From the NCBI GenBank assembly GCA_030614785.1, contig JAUWTJ010000022.1:1-53495 (forward strand): 53,495 bases of DNA, given 5' to 3'. The position numbers and the translations under genes were made by a program. Of this stretch, positions 1 through 9,160 are shown piece after piece. The DNA comes from Alphaproteobacteria bacterium. Lineage in GTDB: Bacteria; Pseudomonadota; Alphaproteobacteria; M2410. Each line of letters begins with the position of its first letter. The stretch's first letter is position 1. The notes beneath the pieces were generated by a model that saw nothing but the letters and a program-made list of their open reading frames with translations, did not search any database and was not told the origin of the DNA.

Positions 1-314
1 ATGCAGAGCTGGACGTCGCTCAGGACGTCGACAATGGGAAACTCTCCGGCGAGGCGGATCGAGGTCTGGATGTCCTGCTCGGAGTAGGTCGCCTGAAAGC
101 CAGGTTGGGAGCGGTCGTAGAGGGAGGGGGCGATAACGTCGAAGCCGCGCTCCGCATAGCCATCGCACAGATCCTTGATATGGTCGGTGACGCCGAAGAT
201 TTCCTGGATGAGCACGAGACCGCCTTTGCGGGTCCCTGATGCGAGGACTTCGTAAGCCGTGAAGTCAAAGCCATCCTTGCCGGTGATGGTGATCATTTCG
301 CCTTTATGAGACAT
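1..314 (-). CDS. Dienelactone hydrolase family protein (N-terminal part)
   Basis: The gene starts with ATG at 314 and runs off the left edge, so only about 104 residues are visible. The translation begins MSHKGEMITITGKDGF and contains VLIQEIFGV and YAERGFDVIAPSLYDR, the usual start of the alpha/beta-hydrolase fold of dienelactone hydrolases (the E of QEIFG is a conserved family residue). The catalytic Cys, Asp and His would lie beyond the window. A very strong ribosome binding site, AAGGAGGAGG at 321-330 on the minus strand, sits 6 nt before the start and fixes it. It follows two MaoC genes on the same strand with a 39-nt gap. Substrate is unknown; many family members are general esterases. 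Confidence 0.8.
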   Translation of the reverse strand, partial: MSHKGEMITITGKDGFDFTAYEVLASGTRKGGLVLIQEIFGVTDHIKDLCDGYAERGFDVIAPSLYDRSQPGFQATYSEQDIQTSIRLAGEFPIVDVLSDVQLC

Positions 315-353
315 GCGGTTCCTCCTCCTTTTGAATTTGGAGCACATCTAATC

Positions 354-833
354 TCATTTGGGCCGTCTTGGATAGAGCCCCTGGCCGATGAAGGAAAAGA
401 CCAGTTCACCCTTCTGATTGACGCCCTTTGATCGGGACTGAATGATGCCCAGGTCGGTGCGTGAACCGAGTTCGACACGGCGCCAGGTCGTGTTGGAGAA
501 ACTGATCGTATCGCCGGGTCTGACCGGACCGTGCCAGCGCATCTTGAGGAAGCCGGGGGAGGCGCCGCCGGTGCGGGCATTGGGGTCTTCGCCGCGCGCT
601 TTGGCCTCTTCCAGCATCTTGCTGCGAAAGGCGATCATCAGGCGCATCCACGTCGCTCCGGTGTGAAAGCCGGATGCGACCACGCCGCCGAACTCGTGAG
701 ATTTTGCGGCTTCGGGATCGACATGAAAAGGCTGTGGATCATACTTTTTGGCGAAGGTGATAATCTCTTCTTCGGTGAAGGTGTGGGAGCCGACCTCGAT
801 GGTCTCGCCCAGGATGACATCTTCAAAGAACAT
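354..833 (-). CDS. MaoC family dehydratase (first of a tandem pair)
   Basis: 159 residues, a single hot-dog domain. MaoC proteins hydrate enoyl-CoA esters or reverse the step. The hydratase motif is visible as YDPQPFHVD, giving the expected catalytic pair Asp32 and His37, followed by SGFHTGATWMRLM of the central helix. The C-terminal half keeps RPGDTISF, typical of the second strand layer. It starts 3 nt after the stop of the next MaoC gene (837-1304), so the two are almost certainly co-transcribed and may form a heterodimer or act on related acyl-CoA substrates. The true substrate cannot be read from sequence. Confidence 0.88.
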   Translation of the reverse strand: MFFEDVILGETIEVGSHTFTEEEIITFAKKYDPQPFHVDPEAAKSHEFGGVVASGFHTGATWMRLMIAFRSKMLEEAKARGEDPNARTGGASPGFLKMRWHGPVRPGDTISFSNTTWRRVELGSRTDLGIIQSRSKGVNQKGELVFSFIGQGLYPRRPK

Positions 834-836
834 GGC

Positions 837-1304
837 TCACACCTCCCCGAGAGGCGCGCGTCGCCGATAGAGGGCGAAGCAATCCATGGTCATGAGCGGC
901 TTGCCGTCCTGGTTCTTTACATCAAAGAAGACCTGAACCATGCCGCGGTCGCCCTGGCCGGGAACGCCTTTTGCGGCCTTGACCGTGCGCATCACGTGAA
1001 AGATATCGCCGGGCACGATGGGCTTGCGCCATCTGACTTCATTAACGCCGGGTGATCCGATGTGTTCAGCCTCATTGAGATAGGTGTCACAGATCAGACG
1101 CATGAGCATGGCGCAGGAGTGCCAGCCGCTGGCGCAAAAGATGCCGAGAATGGATTGTTTGGCGGCCTCTTCATCAAGATGATGAGCTTGCGGGTCGTAG
1201 AGTTCGGCAAACTCGATAATCTCTTCTTTGGTGACAGGGGTGCCTTTGAACTCAAAGACGTCGCCGACCTTGAAATCTTCAAAGTATTTGCATCCATCAC
1301 TCAT
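837..1304 (-). CDS. MaoC family dehydratase (second of a tandem pair)
   Basis: 155 residues, hot-dog fold. The active-site motif YDPQAHHLDEEAA places Asp37 and His42 with the same D-x4-H spacing as the neighbouring paralogue, and RKPIVPGDIFHVM matches the conserved PGD turn. The family hydrates trans-2-enoyl-CoA. It lies 18 nt downstream of ychF and immediately upstream of the first MaoC gene, inside a minus-strand run. The two paralogues are diverged but collinear along their length, which points to an old tandem duplication. Specific substrate unknown. Confidence 0.88.
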   Translation of the reverse strand: MSDGCKYFEDFKVGDVFEFKGTPVTKEEIIEFAELYDPQAHHLDEEAAKQSILGIFCASGWHSCAMLMRLICDTYLNEAEHIGSPGVNEVRWRKPIVPGDIFHVMRTVKAAKGVPGQGDRGMVQVFFDVKNQDGKPLMTMDCFALYRRRAPLGEV

Positions 1305-1322
1305 GAGACCATTGCCCCCGTA

Positions 1323-2420
1323 TTAATTGGCAAAGCGGAAGTGCATGACGTCGCCGTCCTTGACGATATAGTCCTTGCCTTCGAGACGCATCTTGCCCTT
1401 GTCCTTGGCACCCTGTTCGCCACCAAATTCGATAAAGTCTTCATAGGATATTGTTTCTGCCCGGATGAAGCCTTTTTCAAAGTCGGTGTGGATGACACCG
1501 GCGGCCTTTGGTGCACTATAGCCCGTTTTGATCGTCCAGGCCCGGGCTTCCTTGGGACCGGTGGTGAAATAGGTCTGGAGCCCGAGGAGGCCGTAGCCGA
1601 CATGGATCAGACGATTGAGCCCGGGTTCTTCAAGGCCAAGTTCCTCAAGGAATTCTGATTGTTCCTCATCGTCGAGGGTGGCGAGTTCAGACTCGATCTT
1701 TGCGGAAATGATCACAAAGGCCGCGCCTTCCTTTTGCGCACGGTCTTCGACTATTTTGGAATAGTCATTGCCGGTCGCGGCTGATCCTTCATCGACGTTT
1801 GCGACATAGAGAATGGGCTTTGCGGTCAGAAGGTTGAGCTGGCGGTATTCACGCTTGTGATCATCGGAAATGTCTGCGGCGCGGGCAGGGCGACCTTCGC
1901 GAAGTTCAACCAACGCCAGGTCGATTAATTGCTTCTGCAGAATGGCTTCCTTGTCATTGCCGCGGATGCGCCGCTCAATGTTGTGCATGCGGCCTTCAAG
2001 GCTCTCCATGTCGGCGAGCATCAGCTCGGTCTCGACGGTTTCGGCATCGGACAACGGGTCGATTTTGCCATCGACGTGGGTGACATCATCATCCTCAAAA
2101 CATCTCAGGACATAGGCGATGGCATCGACTTCGCGAATGTTGGCGAGGAACTGGTTGCCGAGGCCTTCGCCTTTTGAGGCGCCTTTCACGAGGCCTGCGA
2201 TGTCGACGAAGGTGAGGCGTGACGGGATCACTTCCTTTGAGCCCGAGATCTCGGCCAGCTTGAAAAGCCGCGGCTCAGGCACAGCCACTTCACCGACATT
2301 GGGCTCAATGGTGCAGAACGGATAGTTCTCGGCCTGCGCGGCAGCCGTTTTGGTGAGCGCATTGAAGAGTGTTGACTTGCCGACATTGGGCAGACCAACG
2401 ATGCCGCACTTGAAACCCAT
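1323..2420 (-). CDS. ychF: Redox-regulated ribosome-binding ATPase YchF
   Basis: 365 residues from [17 protein letters not shown], close to the usual family length of about 363. YchF/OLA1 is an Obg-type P-loop NTPase that prefers ATP and binds ribosomes. Visible are the P-loop GLPNVGKST, the G3 region [16 protein letters not shown] and the C-terminal TGS region ending in [11 protein letters not shown]. An upstream in-frame start at 2480 would add 20 basic residues that read through the 3' end of pth; the start at 2420 is preferred because it matches family length and begins next to the pth stop (2422). The pth-ychF order is a common bacterial arrangement. Confidence 0.96.
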   Translation of the reverse strand: MGFKCGIVGLPNVGKSTLFNALTKTAAAQAENYPFCTIEPNVGEVAVPEPRLFKLAEISGSKEVIPSRLTFVDIAGLVKGASKGEGLGNQFLANIREVDAIAYVLRCFEDDDVTHVDGKIDPLSDAETVETELMLADMESLEGRMHNIERRIRGNDKEAILQKQLIDLALVELREGRPARAADISDDHKREYRQLNLLTAKPILYVANVDEGSAATGNDYSKIVEDRAQKEGAAFVIISAKIESELATLDDEEQSEFLEELGLEEPGLNRLIHVGYGLLGLQTYFTTGPKEARAWTIKTGYSAPKAAGVIHTDFEKGFIRAETISYEDFIEFGGEQGAKDKGKMRLEGKDYIVKDGDVMHFRFAN

Positions 2421-2421
2421 T

Positions 2422-3051
2422 TTATTCGTCTCCGCTCTCTTTGATCTTCTTTTTATCTTTAGGGGGTTTGGGCGGCGCAATATCGAGCGCCACCTGGTTC
2501 ATAAAATTGGCATCGTCACGCGCTGCCAAAAGTCCGGCATGGCGAGCTATGGCATCGAGCAAGGGCTCGACCCACTCGCGGTCCGCCTTTGAAAAATCAC
2601 TGAGGACATGACCAGTGACGCGGGTCTTTTCTCCCGGATGGCCGATGCCGAGGCGGATGCGCCGAAAGTCGGTGCCGACATGATTTGCGATGCTCTTCAG
2701 ACCATTGTGCCCGGCAAGACCGCCGCCCTGTTTGGCGCGCACCTTTTGTGCTGCCAGATCCAGTTCATCGTGGAAGATGACGATGTCTTTGGGATCAATT
2801 TTGTAGAAGCGCGCCGCCTCGCCAACCGAGCGCCCTGATTCGTTCATATAGGTGGTCGGACGCAGGATGAGGGCTTTTTCGCGGCCCTTTGGACCATCGA
2901 GAAAGCCTTCGCGTGTCATGCCTTGAAAGCGCGCGCGCTCCGGCTCGAAGTTATTGGCGTCAGCAATGCGTTCCACCGCCATAAAACCAATGTTATGGCG
3001 GTGGTTCGCGTATTGTTTGCCCGGGTTTCCCAGGCCGACCAGAAGGATCAT
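2422..3051 (-). CDS. pth: Peptidyl-tRNA hydrolase
   Basis: 209 residues. Pth cleaves the ester bond of peptidyl-tRNAs that drop off ribosomes. The start MILLVGLGNPGKQYANHRHN shows the signature with catalytic His19. FHDELDL and the conserved GGGLAGHNGLKS segment follow. The C-terminal tail is Lys-rich (PPKPPKDKKKIKES) and beyond the conserved core. It sits between rplY (55 nt upstream) and ychF (adjacent downstream), consistent with a rplY-pth-ychF translation operon. Confidence 0.97.
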   Translation of the reverse strand: MILLVGLGNPGKQYANHRHNIGFMAVERIADANNFEPERARFQGMTREGFLDGPKGREKALILRPTTYMNESGRSVGEAARFYKIDPKDIVIFHDELDLAAQKVRAKQGGGLAGHNGLKSIANHVGTDFRRIRLGIGHPGEKTRVTGHVLSDFSKADREWVEPLLDAIARHAGLLAARDDANFMNQVALDIAPPKPPKDKKKIKESGDE

Positions 3052-3106
3052 GGTTCAGCGTGCCCAGATGGTTCAGCTAACGAAGTACTGGCAGGAAGGA
3101 GACGGC

Positions 3107-3784
3107 CTACTCGCCGCCTTCCTCGGTTGCCTCTGTAGCACCTTCTTCGCCTTCAGCACCTTCTTCGCCCTCGACACCTTCAGCGCCTTCATCACCCTCG
3201 ACTTCGTCTACGATGGCGAGCGTCGGTGAAGCGATTGTGACAATGGTAAAGTCACGGTCCGTGATCGTTGGCTTGCAGTCAGCTGGAAGCTTGACGTCTG
3301 AAATGTGTGCGGAATCGCCTATGTTCATCTCGGACAGATCAATCTCGAGGGCTTCCGGAATAGCATCGACAGAGACATTGAGCTCAACCGTGTGACGAAC
3401 AATGTTCAAGGCTCCGCCCTGCTTCAGGCCCGGGCTTTCTTCTTCGCCGAGGAAGTGCACCTCAACTTCAATGTTGAGACGGGCACCTTTACCCAGACGC
3501 AGGAAGTCGACGTGCAGAGGCTGGTCGGTGACCGGGTGGATCTGGACTTCACGGGGGATAACCCGTGTTGCCTTGCCGTCGATTTCGACCTGGCACAGCT
3601 CACGAAGGAATGTTCCTGTGTGCCATGCCTTGCGAATGACAATCTGGTCAAAGGCCACAAGTTCGGGGTTCTGCTTGCCGCCATAAACGACGCCAGGGAC
3701 CTTGCCCTCACGACGGACGGCCCGGGCGGCCCCCTTGCCGGCCCGATCGCGCTTTTCAGCAACGAGAACGATTTGTTCGCTCAT
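3107..3784 (-). CDS. rplY: 50S ribosomal protein L25/general stress protein Ctc
   Basis: 225 residues from MSEQIVLVAEKRDRAGKGAA. This is the long CTC form: an N-terminal L25 domain that binds 5S rRNA (about 5-95), the TL5/Ctc beta domain (about 100-185), and a strongly acidic low-complexity tail of Glu, Gly and Ala (EGEEGAEGEEGA and similar). The start at 3784 is preferred over the longer frame to 3943 because AGGAGA lies just upstream at about 3792-3797 and the extra 53 residues overlap the end of prs without resembling the family. The acidic tail is typical of alphaproteobacterial members. Confidence 0.95.
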   Translation of the reverse strand: MSEQIVLVAEKRDRAGKGAARAVRREGKVPGVVYGGKQNPELVAFDQIVIRKAWHTGTFLRELCQVEIDGKATRVIPREVQIHPVTDQPLHVDFLRLGKGARLNIEVEVHFLGEEESPGLKQGGALNIVRHTVELNVSVDAIPEALEIDLSEMNIGDSAHISDVKLPADCKPTITDRDFTIVTIASPTLAIVDEVEGDEGAEGVEGEEGAEGEEGATEATEEGGE

Positions 3785-3914
3785 ATCAAATTCTCCTAAA
3801 ATTACCGGCGCTCCCTCCAAGGGTGTGGGCACCGTCAAGGCGCGCCTTGTAACGCAGGCGAGGGGAAAGGGCAAGCTTTGAGGTGGATCAGGGAGGAGCG
3901 GCTGATAACCGGGC

Positions 3915-4847
3915 CTAATTAAACAGGCTGGAGACTGATTCATTGTGGCTGATCCGGCGGATTGCCTCGCCTATGAGATCTCCGATACTCATAATCCTGA
4001 TGTTCTTTGTGGCCAGGACTGCTTCGGTGGGCTGGATAGAGTCGGTGATGACCAGCTCTTTCAACTTGGAGTTACCGATCCTTTCAGCCGCATTGCCGGA
4101 GAGGACGCCGTGGGTGATATAGGCGGAGACCTCGGTTGCGCCCTGGTCGAGAAGGGCTTCGGCGGCATTGCACAGCGTGCCCCCTGAATCGACCATGTCG
4201 TCAACAAGGATGCAGCGGCGTCCGGAGACATCGCCGATAATGTGCATGACTTCGGAAACACCGGCTTTTTCGCGGCGCTTGTCGACAATAGCCATTTCGA
4301 CACCGAAGCGTTTGGCCATGGCGCGAGTTCGGACAACGCCGCCAACATCCGGCGAGACCATCATGAGGTCGGACGTGTCGTAATTTAGTTCAATATCGCG
4401 AGACATTTTCGGTCCGGCAAAAAGATTGTCGGTCGGGATATCAAAGAAGCCCTGAATTTGTCCGGCGTGAAGATCAAGAGTGAGGACCCGGTCGGCTCCA
4501 GCGGCGGTGATCAGGTTGGCAACCAGCTTGGCGGAAATCGGTGTGCGCGGGGCGGGCTTCCTGTCCTGGCGAGCGTAACCGAAATAGGGGATGACGGCAG
4601 TGATCTTTTTTGCCGAGGCGCGCTTCAGCGCATCAATACAGATCAGAAGTTCCATCAGATTGTCATTGGCAGGGTAGGAGGTTGACTGCAGGAGGTAGAC
4701 GTCCTTGCCTCGCACGTTTTCCTCGATCTCGACAAAGACCTCCATATCGGCAAAGCGCTTTATCGAGGACCTGGTGAGAGGGGCGCCAAGATATTTGGCG
4801 GTCGCTTCGGCGAGGACTGGATTGGAATTTCCGGCAAGCAGGATCAT
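3915..4847 (-). CDS. prs: Ribose-phosphate pyrophosphokinase
   Basis: 310 residues, full length for PRPP synthase, which makes phosphoribosyl pyrophosphate from ribose 5-phosphate and ATP for purine, pyrimidine, His and Trp synthesis. Visible are [10 protein letters not shown] of the flexible loop, [12 protein letters not shown], the KRREKAG flexible segment and the PRPP-binding loop [12 protein letters not shown]. It lies 130 nt upstream of rplY and 164 nt downstream of a lipoprotein gene, and may have its own promoter (see 4943-4971). rpiA at 44237, far away in this window, supplies its ribose 5-phosphate. Confidence 0.97.
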   Translation of the reverse strand: MILLAGNSNPVLAEATAKYLGAPLTRSSIKRFADMEVFVEIEENVRGKDVYLLQSTSYPANDNLMELLICIDALKRASAKKITAVIPYFGYARQDRKPAPRTPISAKLVANLITAAGADRVLTLDLHAGQIQGFFDIPTDNLFAGPKMSRDIELNYDTSDLMMVSPDVGGVVRTRAMAKRFGVEMAIVDKRREKAGVSEVMHIIGDVSGRRCILVDDMVDSGGTLCNAAEALLDQGATEVSAYITHGVLSGNAAERIGNSKLKELVITDSIQPTEAVLATKNIRIMSIGDLIGEAIRRISHNESVSSLFN

Positions 4848-4942
4848 GGACGGGGTCTCTTCTTCTCAAGCCGCTTGATTGGACCCTTGATCCGGTCCGG
4901 GGCTTGTGATGGCTGGCCTTCAAAACCAGGATTGTCGCGGCG

Positions 4943-4971
4943 GTTTTAACAAAGGGTCATGAGACTGTAAA
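4943..4971 (-). promoter_or_regulatory. Possible sigma70-type promoter of prs
   Basis: On the minus strand TTTACA (4966-4971) and TAAAAC (4943-4948) are 17 nt apart, about 95 nt ahead of the prs start codon. Both hexamers match the consensus only partly, so this is a weak prediction. Confidence 0.25.
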
Positions 4972-5011
4972 CAGGCTGTCGCTTTCAGAAGGGTTTATTG
5001 GTTCCTCGTAT

Positions 5012-5947
5012 TCATTGTGTCTGGCTTTGTTTTCGGAAGAAGTCGGCAATACCTGTTGCTGCGCCTTGGGTTACGAGAGGCGCAAGATCCTCCCAACCGC
5101 TCTCCAAGGTTGCTGAAGGAACCTCGTTTGACTGATCGATGGTGGCCAGAACGACATCTCGAGGTGACTTTAATTCCCATGTGAGCGCAAGGCGGGCAAA
5201 ACCGGGCCGTGATTCGGCGATGCCAACCGTGCACTGGAGGCGAAAGGTTTTTTCATCAGGACGGCCTGTGACGTCAAAACCGGCCTGGCGCAGCGCGGCA
5301 TTTATCTCTCGTCGAAGCGGGCGTTCGCCGTCCCCGGGAACATCGAAGAGGGCCGTTACAATGATTTTCTCACCGGTGCCTGTCGGTTGACCTTGTTCCC
5401 CGCGTTGACCGGGGCTCATGGCTTGACCGGGCCTTACCGGCTCAAGCCTCGGATCTGGTTCGCTTCGGAGCAGCCCCAGAACTCTGGTGGTGACGGCGCT
5501 CGCCATATCTTTGGCTAGCATCCGCGTGGCAAGAGAATCAGGGTCAAGGTCGGTCAGGTTTGTCGCCAGCGGGATCTCAAAGTCATCAAGGGTGACGCCA
5601 TAGGGATCGCGAAACGTCCAGCGGATCGATGTGGCTCCGTCGGCTCTTTCGATGAACTCACCGTAGAGGCTTGATGTTCGTCCTGCCGGCCGTGATATTG
5701 TGGCGATGGTCTCCTTCTGCAGGAAGTCATCAATCACGGCGCGTGTCACCAGGGTGGCTGCTGCTTCATCAAGACCGCGCACCTGCGGAATGACGATGTG
5801 ATCAGGCAGGATCATCTGCGCCACGCGGTTCTGCCCCTTGTCACCGGGTTTGTAAGGCATGGGCAAAAAGGCGGTCGGGTTGGCGCAGGCGGTGAGCATG
5901 AGTATGGCGAGCAAGGTGAGGGGCCATGATCCGGGGGCATTCATCAT
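5012..5947 (-). CDS. Predicted lipoprotein of unknown function with two similar domains
   Basis: 311 residues. A short signal peptide ends in the lipobox LTAC, so Cys21 would be lipidated. Residues about 49-160 and 195-306 look like two copies of one alpha/beta domain: each has a helix, then strands ending in a W-containing strand (RWTFRDPYGVTLDDFE versus LTWELKSPRDVVLATI), then a final helix. They are joined by a Pro/Gly/Gln-rich linker at 161-192. It overlaps pgeF by ATGA, so the two are translationally coupled. lgt, the enzyme that would lipidate it, is in the same run of genes. I do not recognise the family. Confidence 0.75.
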   Translation of the reverse strand: MMNAPGSWPLTLLAILMLTACANPTAFLPMPYKPGDKGQNRVAQMILPDHIVIPQVRGLDEAAATLVTRAVIDDFLQKETIATISRPAGRTSSLYGEFIERADGATSIRWTFRDPYGVTLDDFEIPLATNLTDLDPDSLATRMLAKDMASAVTTRVLGLLRSEPDPRLEPVRPGQAMSPGQRGEQGQPTGTGEKIIVTALFDVPGDGERPLRREINAALRQAGFDVTGRPDEKTFRLQCTVGIAESRPGFARLALTWELKSPRDVVLATIDQSNEVPSATLESGWEDLAPLVTQGAATGIADFFRKQSQTQ

Positions 5948-6732
5948 GATTTGCTCGCCTCAAGCATAATGACAGAGATGTTCCGGCCGTAGTCTGCCTC
6001 CTTGCGATGGGTAGCGCGGCGATACGAAAAATAGTCCTCTTCCAGGGTGCAGGTGCACAGATCAAGATTTTCTACCTCGCCAATGGCAAGATCATCGAGG
6101 CGGGCGATAATGAAAGCGGGTAGATCGAAGGTGTGATGGCCGCTGCGCCCGGAGGGTTGGAAGAACTCCTCGTAACCAGCGGATTTATCGAGGAAACGTT
6201 CGATGAACTCGGGACCAACTTCATAGGCCTTACCGGATATGGTTGGCCCGAGGCTGGCGCGAATGCGGGCGCGGTCTGCGCCGAGGCCAATCATCTCGTC
6301 AACCGTTGCATCAAGAACGCCGGTGAAAGCGCCTTTCCATCCGGCATGGGCGGCGCCGATGACGCCGGCCTCCGGGTCTGCGAAGAGCACCGGTCCGCAA
6401 TCAGCCGTCAGTATGCTGAGGGCAAGTCCGGGTTCGCGTGTCACTATCGCATCGGCTTCAGGCCTCGCATCAGACGACCAGGGTGCGCGCACTTCCACGA
6501 CTTGAGGCGAATGGATCTGGTGGAGAGAAAGAAGATGACTGGACGCGATGCCAAAGTGACCGGCAACGCGGGCACGGTTTTCAATGACGCTCAGCGCGCT
6601 GTCACTGGAACCTTGTCCACAATTGAGGTCGGCGAAGAGACCGCGGGATACACCGCCGCGCCGCCCGAAAAATCCGTGCGCGATGCGTTCGCTCTCTAGT
6701 AACTCGCTCTTGATTGGCTCCACTTTGTCCAT
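5944..6732 (-). CDS. pgeF: Peptidoglycan editing factor PgeF (YfiH, multicopper-polyphenol-oxidase-type fold)
   Basis: 262 residues. The YfiH/LACC1 family has a CNF1-like fold; the E. coli member removes L-Ser wrongly incorporated into peptidoglycan precursors, and LACC1-type members act on nucleosides. Conserved metal-site and core motifs are visible: LHQIHSPQVV, TADCGPVLFAD, GAAHAGWKGAF and SLGPTISGKAYEVG. The old name laccase or polyphenol oxidase is probably misleading. It starts 3 nt after the methyltransferase stop (6736) and ends overlapping the lipoprotein gene. Confidence 0.9.
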   Translation of the reverse strand: MDKVEPIKSELLESERIAHGFFGRRGGVSRGLFADLNCGQGSSDSALSVIENRARVAGHFGIASSHLLSLHQIHSPQVVEVRAPWSSDARPEADAIVTREPGLALSILTADCGPVLFADPEAGVIGAAHAGWKGAFTGVLDATVDEMIGLGADRARIRASLGPTISGKAYEVGPEFIERFLDKSAGYEEFFQPSGRSGHHTFDLPAFIIARLDDLAIGEVENLDLCTCTLEEDYFSYRRATHRKEADYGRNISVIMLEASKS

Positions 6733-6735
6733 GCC

Positions 6736-7875
6736 TTACAAATTCTCGTGCTCAGGCTCAAACCCGGGAGGAACGGCAAGCCCTGAAGTATAAACCGAAA
6801 GAACCTTGAAGAGAGAGCCCATCTGCTGCGGCCCGGTGAGGCGATCAAAAGCACTTTTGATATCGCTGGACTGGGCGGCGCTGGCGTTTTCCATCAGCTT
6901 TTCTGCGCGGGTCTTGATGCCCAGGGCTTTGAGAAAGGCTTTCTGGGTCACGACTGGCGATGTTTCGAGGCCCGCTGAAACTGCAGCCGTGATCAGGGCC
7001 GCGAAGTCTACGTGGGCCGTGAGGTCTGCTTCACCTGTATTGAAGAGGACATGCTGCGGTATGTGGTTTTTGACCGCCTGAAATGTGTCACCAAAGCCGC
7101 TCCTGGCATGGCCGTAGTCGATGATGAGGGCAGCACCATTGTGGACACCGAGTTTGTTACCGAGGTCCTGCATCAAGGTATTGGCCTCAGGCCTTGTTTC
7201 GGCAATGGTTTCGACCTCGATGCGGGCATTTATGTCCTGCGGTAAGACTTGTGGGTAGGGGATCGGCGTTTCGGCCAGGCAGAAGCCGAAGGCCGCGGGC
7301 CCGCCTGAAGCGCCATCAGCGCCGAGCCCGACCAGTCGCTCGTGCCAGCCCGACCCGGATTTGACATATTGGTGAACGGGAAGGGCGTCGAAAAATTCGT
7401 TGGCGATGATAATCATCGGTGTATCAGGCAGGGTGTCGATGCCGTCGTGCCAGGTTGGTGGTCTTGTCGTCTTGTTCTTCAGCACCTTTTTCTGCTCTTG
7501 CCTGAGCTGCGGGCTCATCTCAACGAGATGGATATCGGCTGCATCATGTAGCGCCGGAACGGCTTTTGCGAGGGTGCGCATGATGTCTGCCATCAAAGTG
7601 CCCCGGCCTGGACCGAGCTCGACGAGAGAAACGTTTTCAGGGCTCTCCATGTTCAGCCAGACCTGCGCGGCCCACAAGCCGACAAGTTCTCCAAACATTT
7701 GCGAGATTTCCGGCGCCGTCGTGAAATCGCCGTCTCTGCCAAAAGGCTCGCGGCTCATGTAGTAGCCAAATTCAGGATCGCCGAGGGCTGTGTTCATGTA
7801 TTCCGCGACACTGATCGGCCCGGCTTGTTCTATGTGGCGCGCGAGTTTTTCTGTCAATGTGCGCGGCAAGGTCAC
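6736..7875 (-). CDS. SAM-dependent methyltransferase, MidA/NDUFAF7 family
   Basis: 379 residues. This DUF185 family includes mitochondrial NDUFAF7, which dimethylates an arginine of a complex I subunit; the bacterial role is inferred to be similar but is unproven. Visible are PFGRDGDFTTAPEISQMFGE near the N-terminus, the SAM motif VELGPGRGTL (GPGRGT at 88-93), and NEFFDALPVHQYV, all hallmarks of the family. It sits 9 nt downstream of lgt and 3 nt upstream of pgeF; the lgt-MidA-pgeF order is seen in other alphaproteobacteria as I recall it. Confidence 0.88.
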   Translation of the reverse strand: MTLPRTLTEKLARHIEQAGPISVAEYMNTALGDPEFGYYMSREPFGRDGDFTTAPEISQMFGELVGLWAAQVWLNMESPENVSLVELGPGRGTLMADIMRTLAKAVPALHDAADIHLVEMSPQLRQEQKKVLKNKTTRPPTWHDGIDTLPDTPMIIIANEFFDALPVHQYVKSGSGWHERLVGLGADGASGGPAAFGFCLAETPIPYPQVLPQDINARIEVETIAETRPEANTLMQDLGNKLGVHNGAALIIDYGHARSGFGDTFQAVKNHIPQHVLFNTGEADLTAHVDFAALITAAVSAGLETSPVVTQKAFLKALGIKTRAEKLMENASAAQSSDIKSAFDRLTGPQQMGSLFKVLSVYTSGLAVPPGFEPEHENL

Positions 7876-7884
7876 GATTTGGTC

Positions 7885-8742
7885 TTATCCCTGTCTGGAA
7901 GCGATTTTTTCGGAGCGAAAGGCGCGATGGAAAAACCAGCCGCCGATAAGAACCATGACGAGGGAAAGCAGCATGCCCTGGGTCAGCCAGTGGTCCGGGC
8001 CAAAGGGCCGGGTGTCTGAATCGCGGAAAAACTCGACAAATATTCGGGCGGCTCCGTAGCCAGTGAAGAAGATACCGGTGAGGAACCCGCTCTTTGACAG
8101 CGCCTTGAACCGATATGTGAGAATGGCGATAACGAGGAAGAGGAGGATCCCTTCAAGAAAGGCTTCGTAAAGCTGGCTCGGGTGGCGCGGCAATGGCCCG
8201 CCATAGGGAAAGATCATGGCCCACGGCACATCCGACACCCGGCCCCACAGTTCGCCGTTAATGAAATTGGCCATCCGGCCGAAGAATAGACCGATGGGCG
8301 CAGCACCTGCGAGCAGATCGCCCATCATGAACATATCACTGCTGCGTTTGCGGCAGAAAAGGATCGTGGCGACTACGACACCGGCAAAGCCGCCATGGAA
8401 GGACATGCCGCCGTTCCAGACTTTCAGGATTTCCAGCGGGTGGTCGAGGTAGATTTCGGGCTGGTAGGGAATGCCGTAGAAGAAGATGTAGCCGATCCGC
8501 CCGCCCAGAATGACGCCGATGGCCGCCCAGAACACAAAGTCTTCCAGCAGGGCTTTGTCAAACGGTGGCTTGTTTTTTTTGTAGCTCTGCCACAGGGGGG
8601 CGTGATCCATGAGGCGGCGGACATAGACCCAGGCAAGGGCAATGCCGGCGATATAGGCGAGCGAATACCAGCGCAGAGCCACAGGGCCAATGCGGATGAT
8701 TTCCGGGTCGATATCGGGGAATGGCAGGACGAGAGAATGCAT
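7885..8742 (-). CDS. lgt: Prolipoprotein diacylglyceryl transferase
   Basis: 285 residues, an inner-membrane protein that moves diacylglycerol from phosphatidylglycerol to the lipobox Cys of prolipoproteins. The Lgt signature GRMANFINGELWGR is present at about 155-168, along with MSFHGGF (His116) and RHPSQLYEA. About seven hydrophobic segments are visible. It is the first gene of the minus-strand run and is divergent from ubiK across a 160-nt gap. Confidence 0.97.
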   Translation of the reverse strand: MHSLVLPFPDIDPEIIRIGPVALRWYSLAYIAGIALAWVYVRRLMDHAPLWQSYKKNKPPFDKALLEDFVFWAAIGVILGGRIGYIFFYGIPYQPEIYLDHPLEILKVWNGGMSFHGGFAGVVVATILFCRKRSSDMFMMGDLLAGAAPIGLFFGRMANFINGELWGRVSDVPWAMIFPYGGPLPRHPSQLYEAFLEGILLFLVIAILTYRFKALSKSGFLTGIFFTGYGAARIFVEFFRDSDTRPFGPDHWLTQGMLLSLVMVLIGGWFFHRAFRSEKIASRQG

Positions 8743-8902
8743 GGCGGGACCTTGTCGCGCGGTCAGGCTGCTGTCAAGATTTCCGTTTGAAGCCGCACAC
8801 CATATTTTGACCTGAAATGTTGGCCGTAAACACTTGAATGTTTTCGTCTTATGGGCGTAAGAAGGATGACGCCCAGGTTCAGCCGATCAGGAGACAAGAC
8901 CC

Positions 8903-9160
8903 ATGCAGACCAGCAACAAGGTTCTCGATGACATTGCCAAAGTCATGACCGGGGCTGCCGGGGCGGCGCAGGGGGTTCGCGAGGAGGTCGATGGCCATGT
9001 GCGGAACCTGATGGAGCGTCTGCTGCGGGATATGGATCTGGTGACCCGGGATGAATTTGAAGCGGTCAAGGAAATGGCGCGCCTCGCCCGGGAAGAAAAT
9101 GACGCGCTGTCGGCCCGGATTGCCGAACTCGAGGGCAAGAGCGCGACCCCCACGCAATAA
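8903..9160 (+). CDS. ubiK: Ubiquinone biosynthesis accessory factor UbiK-like (BMFP domain)
   Basis: 85 residues. UbiK/YqiC proteins are small trimeric coiled-coil, membrane-fusogenic proteins that assist the aerobic ubiquinone-synthesis complex. The sequence shows an amphipathic N-terminal half and a C-terminal coiled coil (about 50-76, DEFEAVKEMARLAREENDAL). AGGAG lies about 9 nt before the ATG. Next on the strand are the YbjN-like gene and proC. Confidence 0.8.
   Translation: MQTSNKVLDDIAKVMTGAAGAAQGVREEVDGHVRNLMERLLRDMDLVTRDEFEAVKEMARLAREENDALSARIAELEGKSATPTQ

Noticed and set aside
5944-6732. Laccase or polyphenol oxidase
   Set aside because: The YfiH family was once so named; the known roles are peptidoglycan editing and purine-type chemistry.
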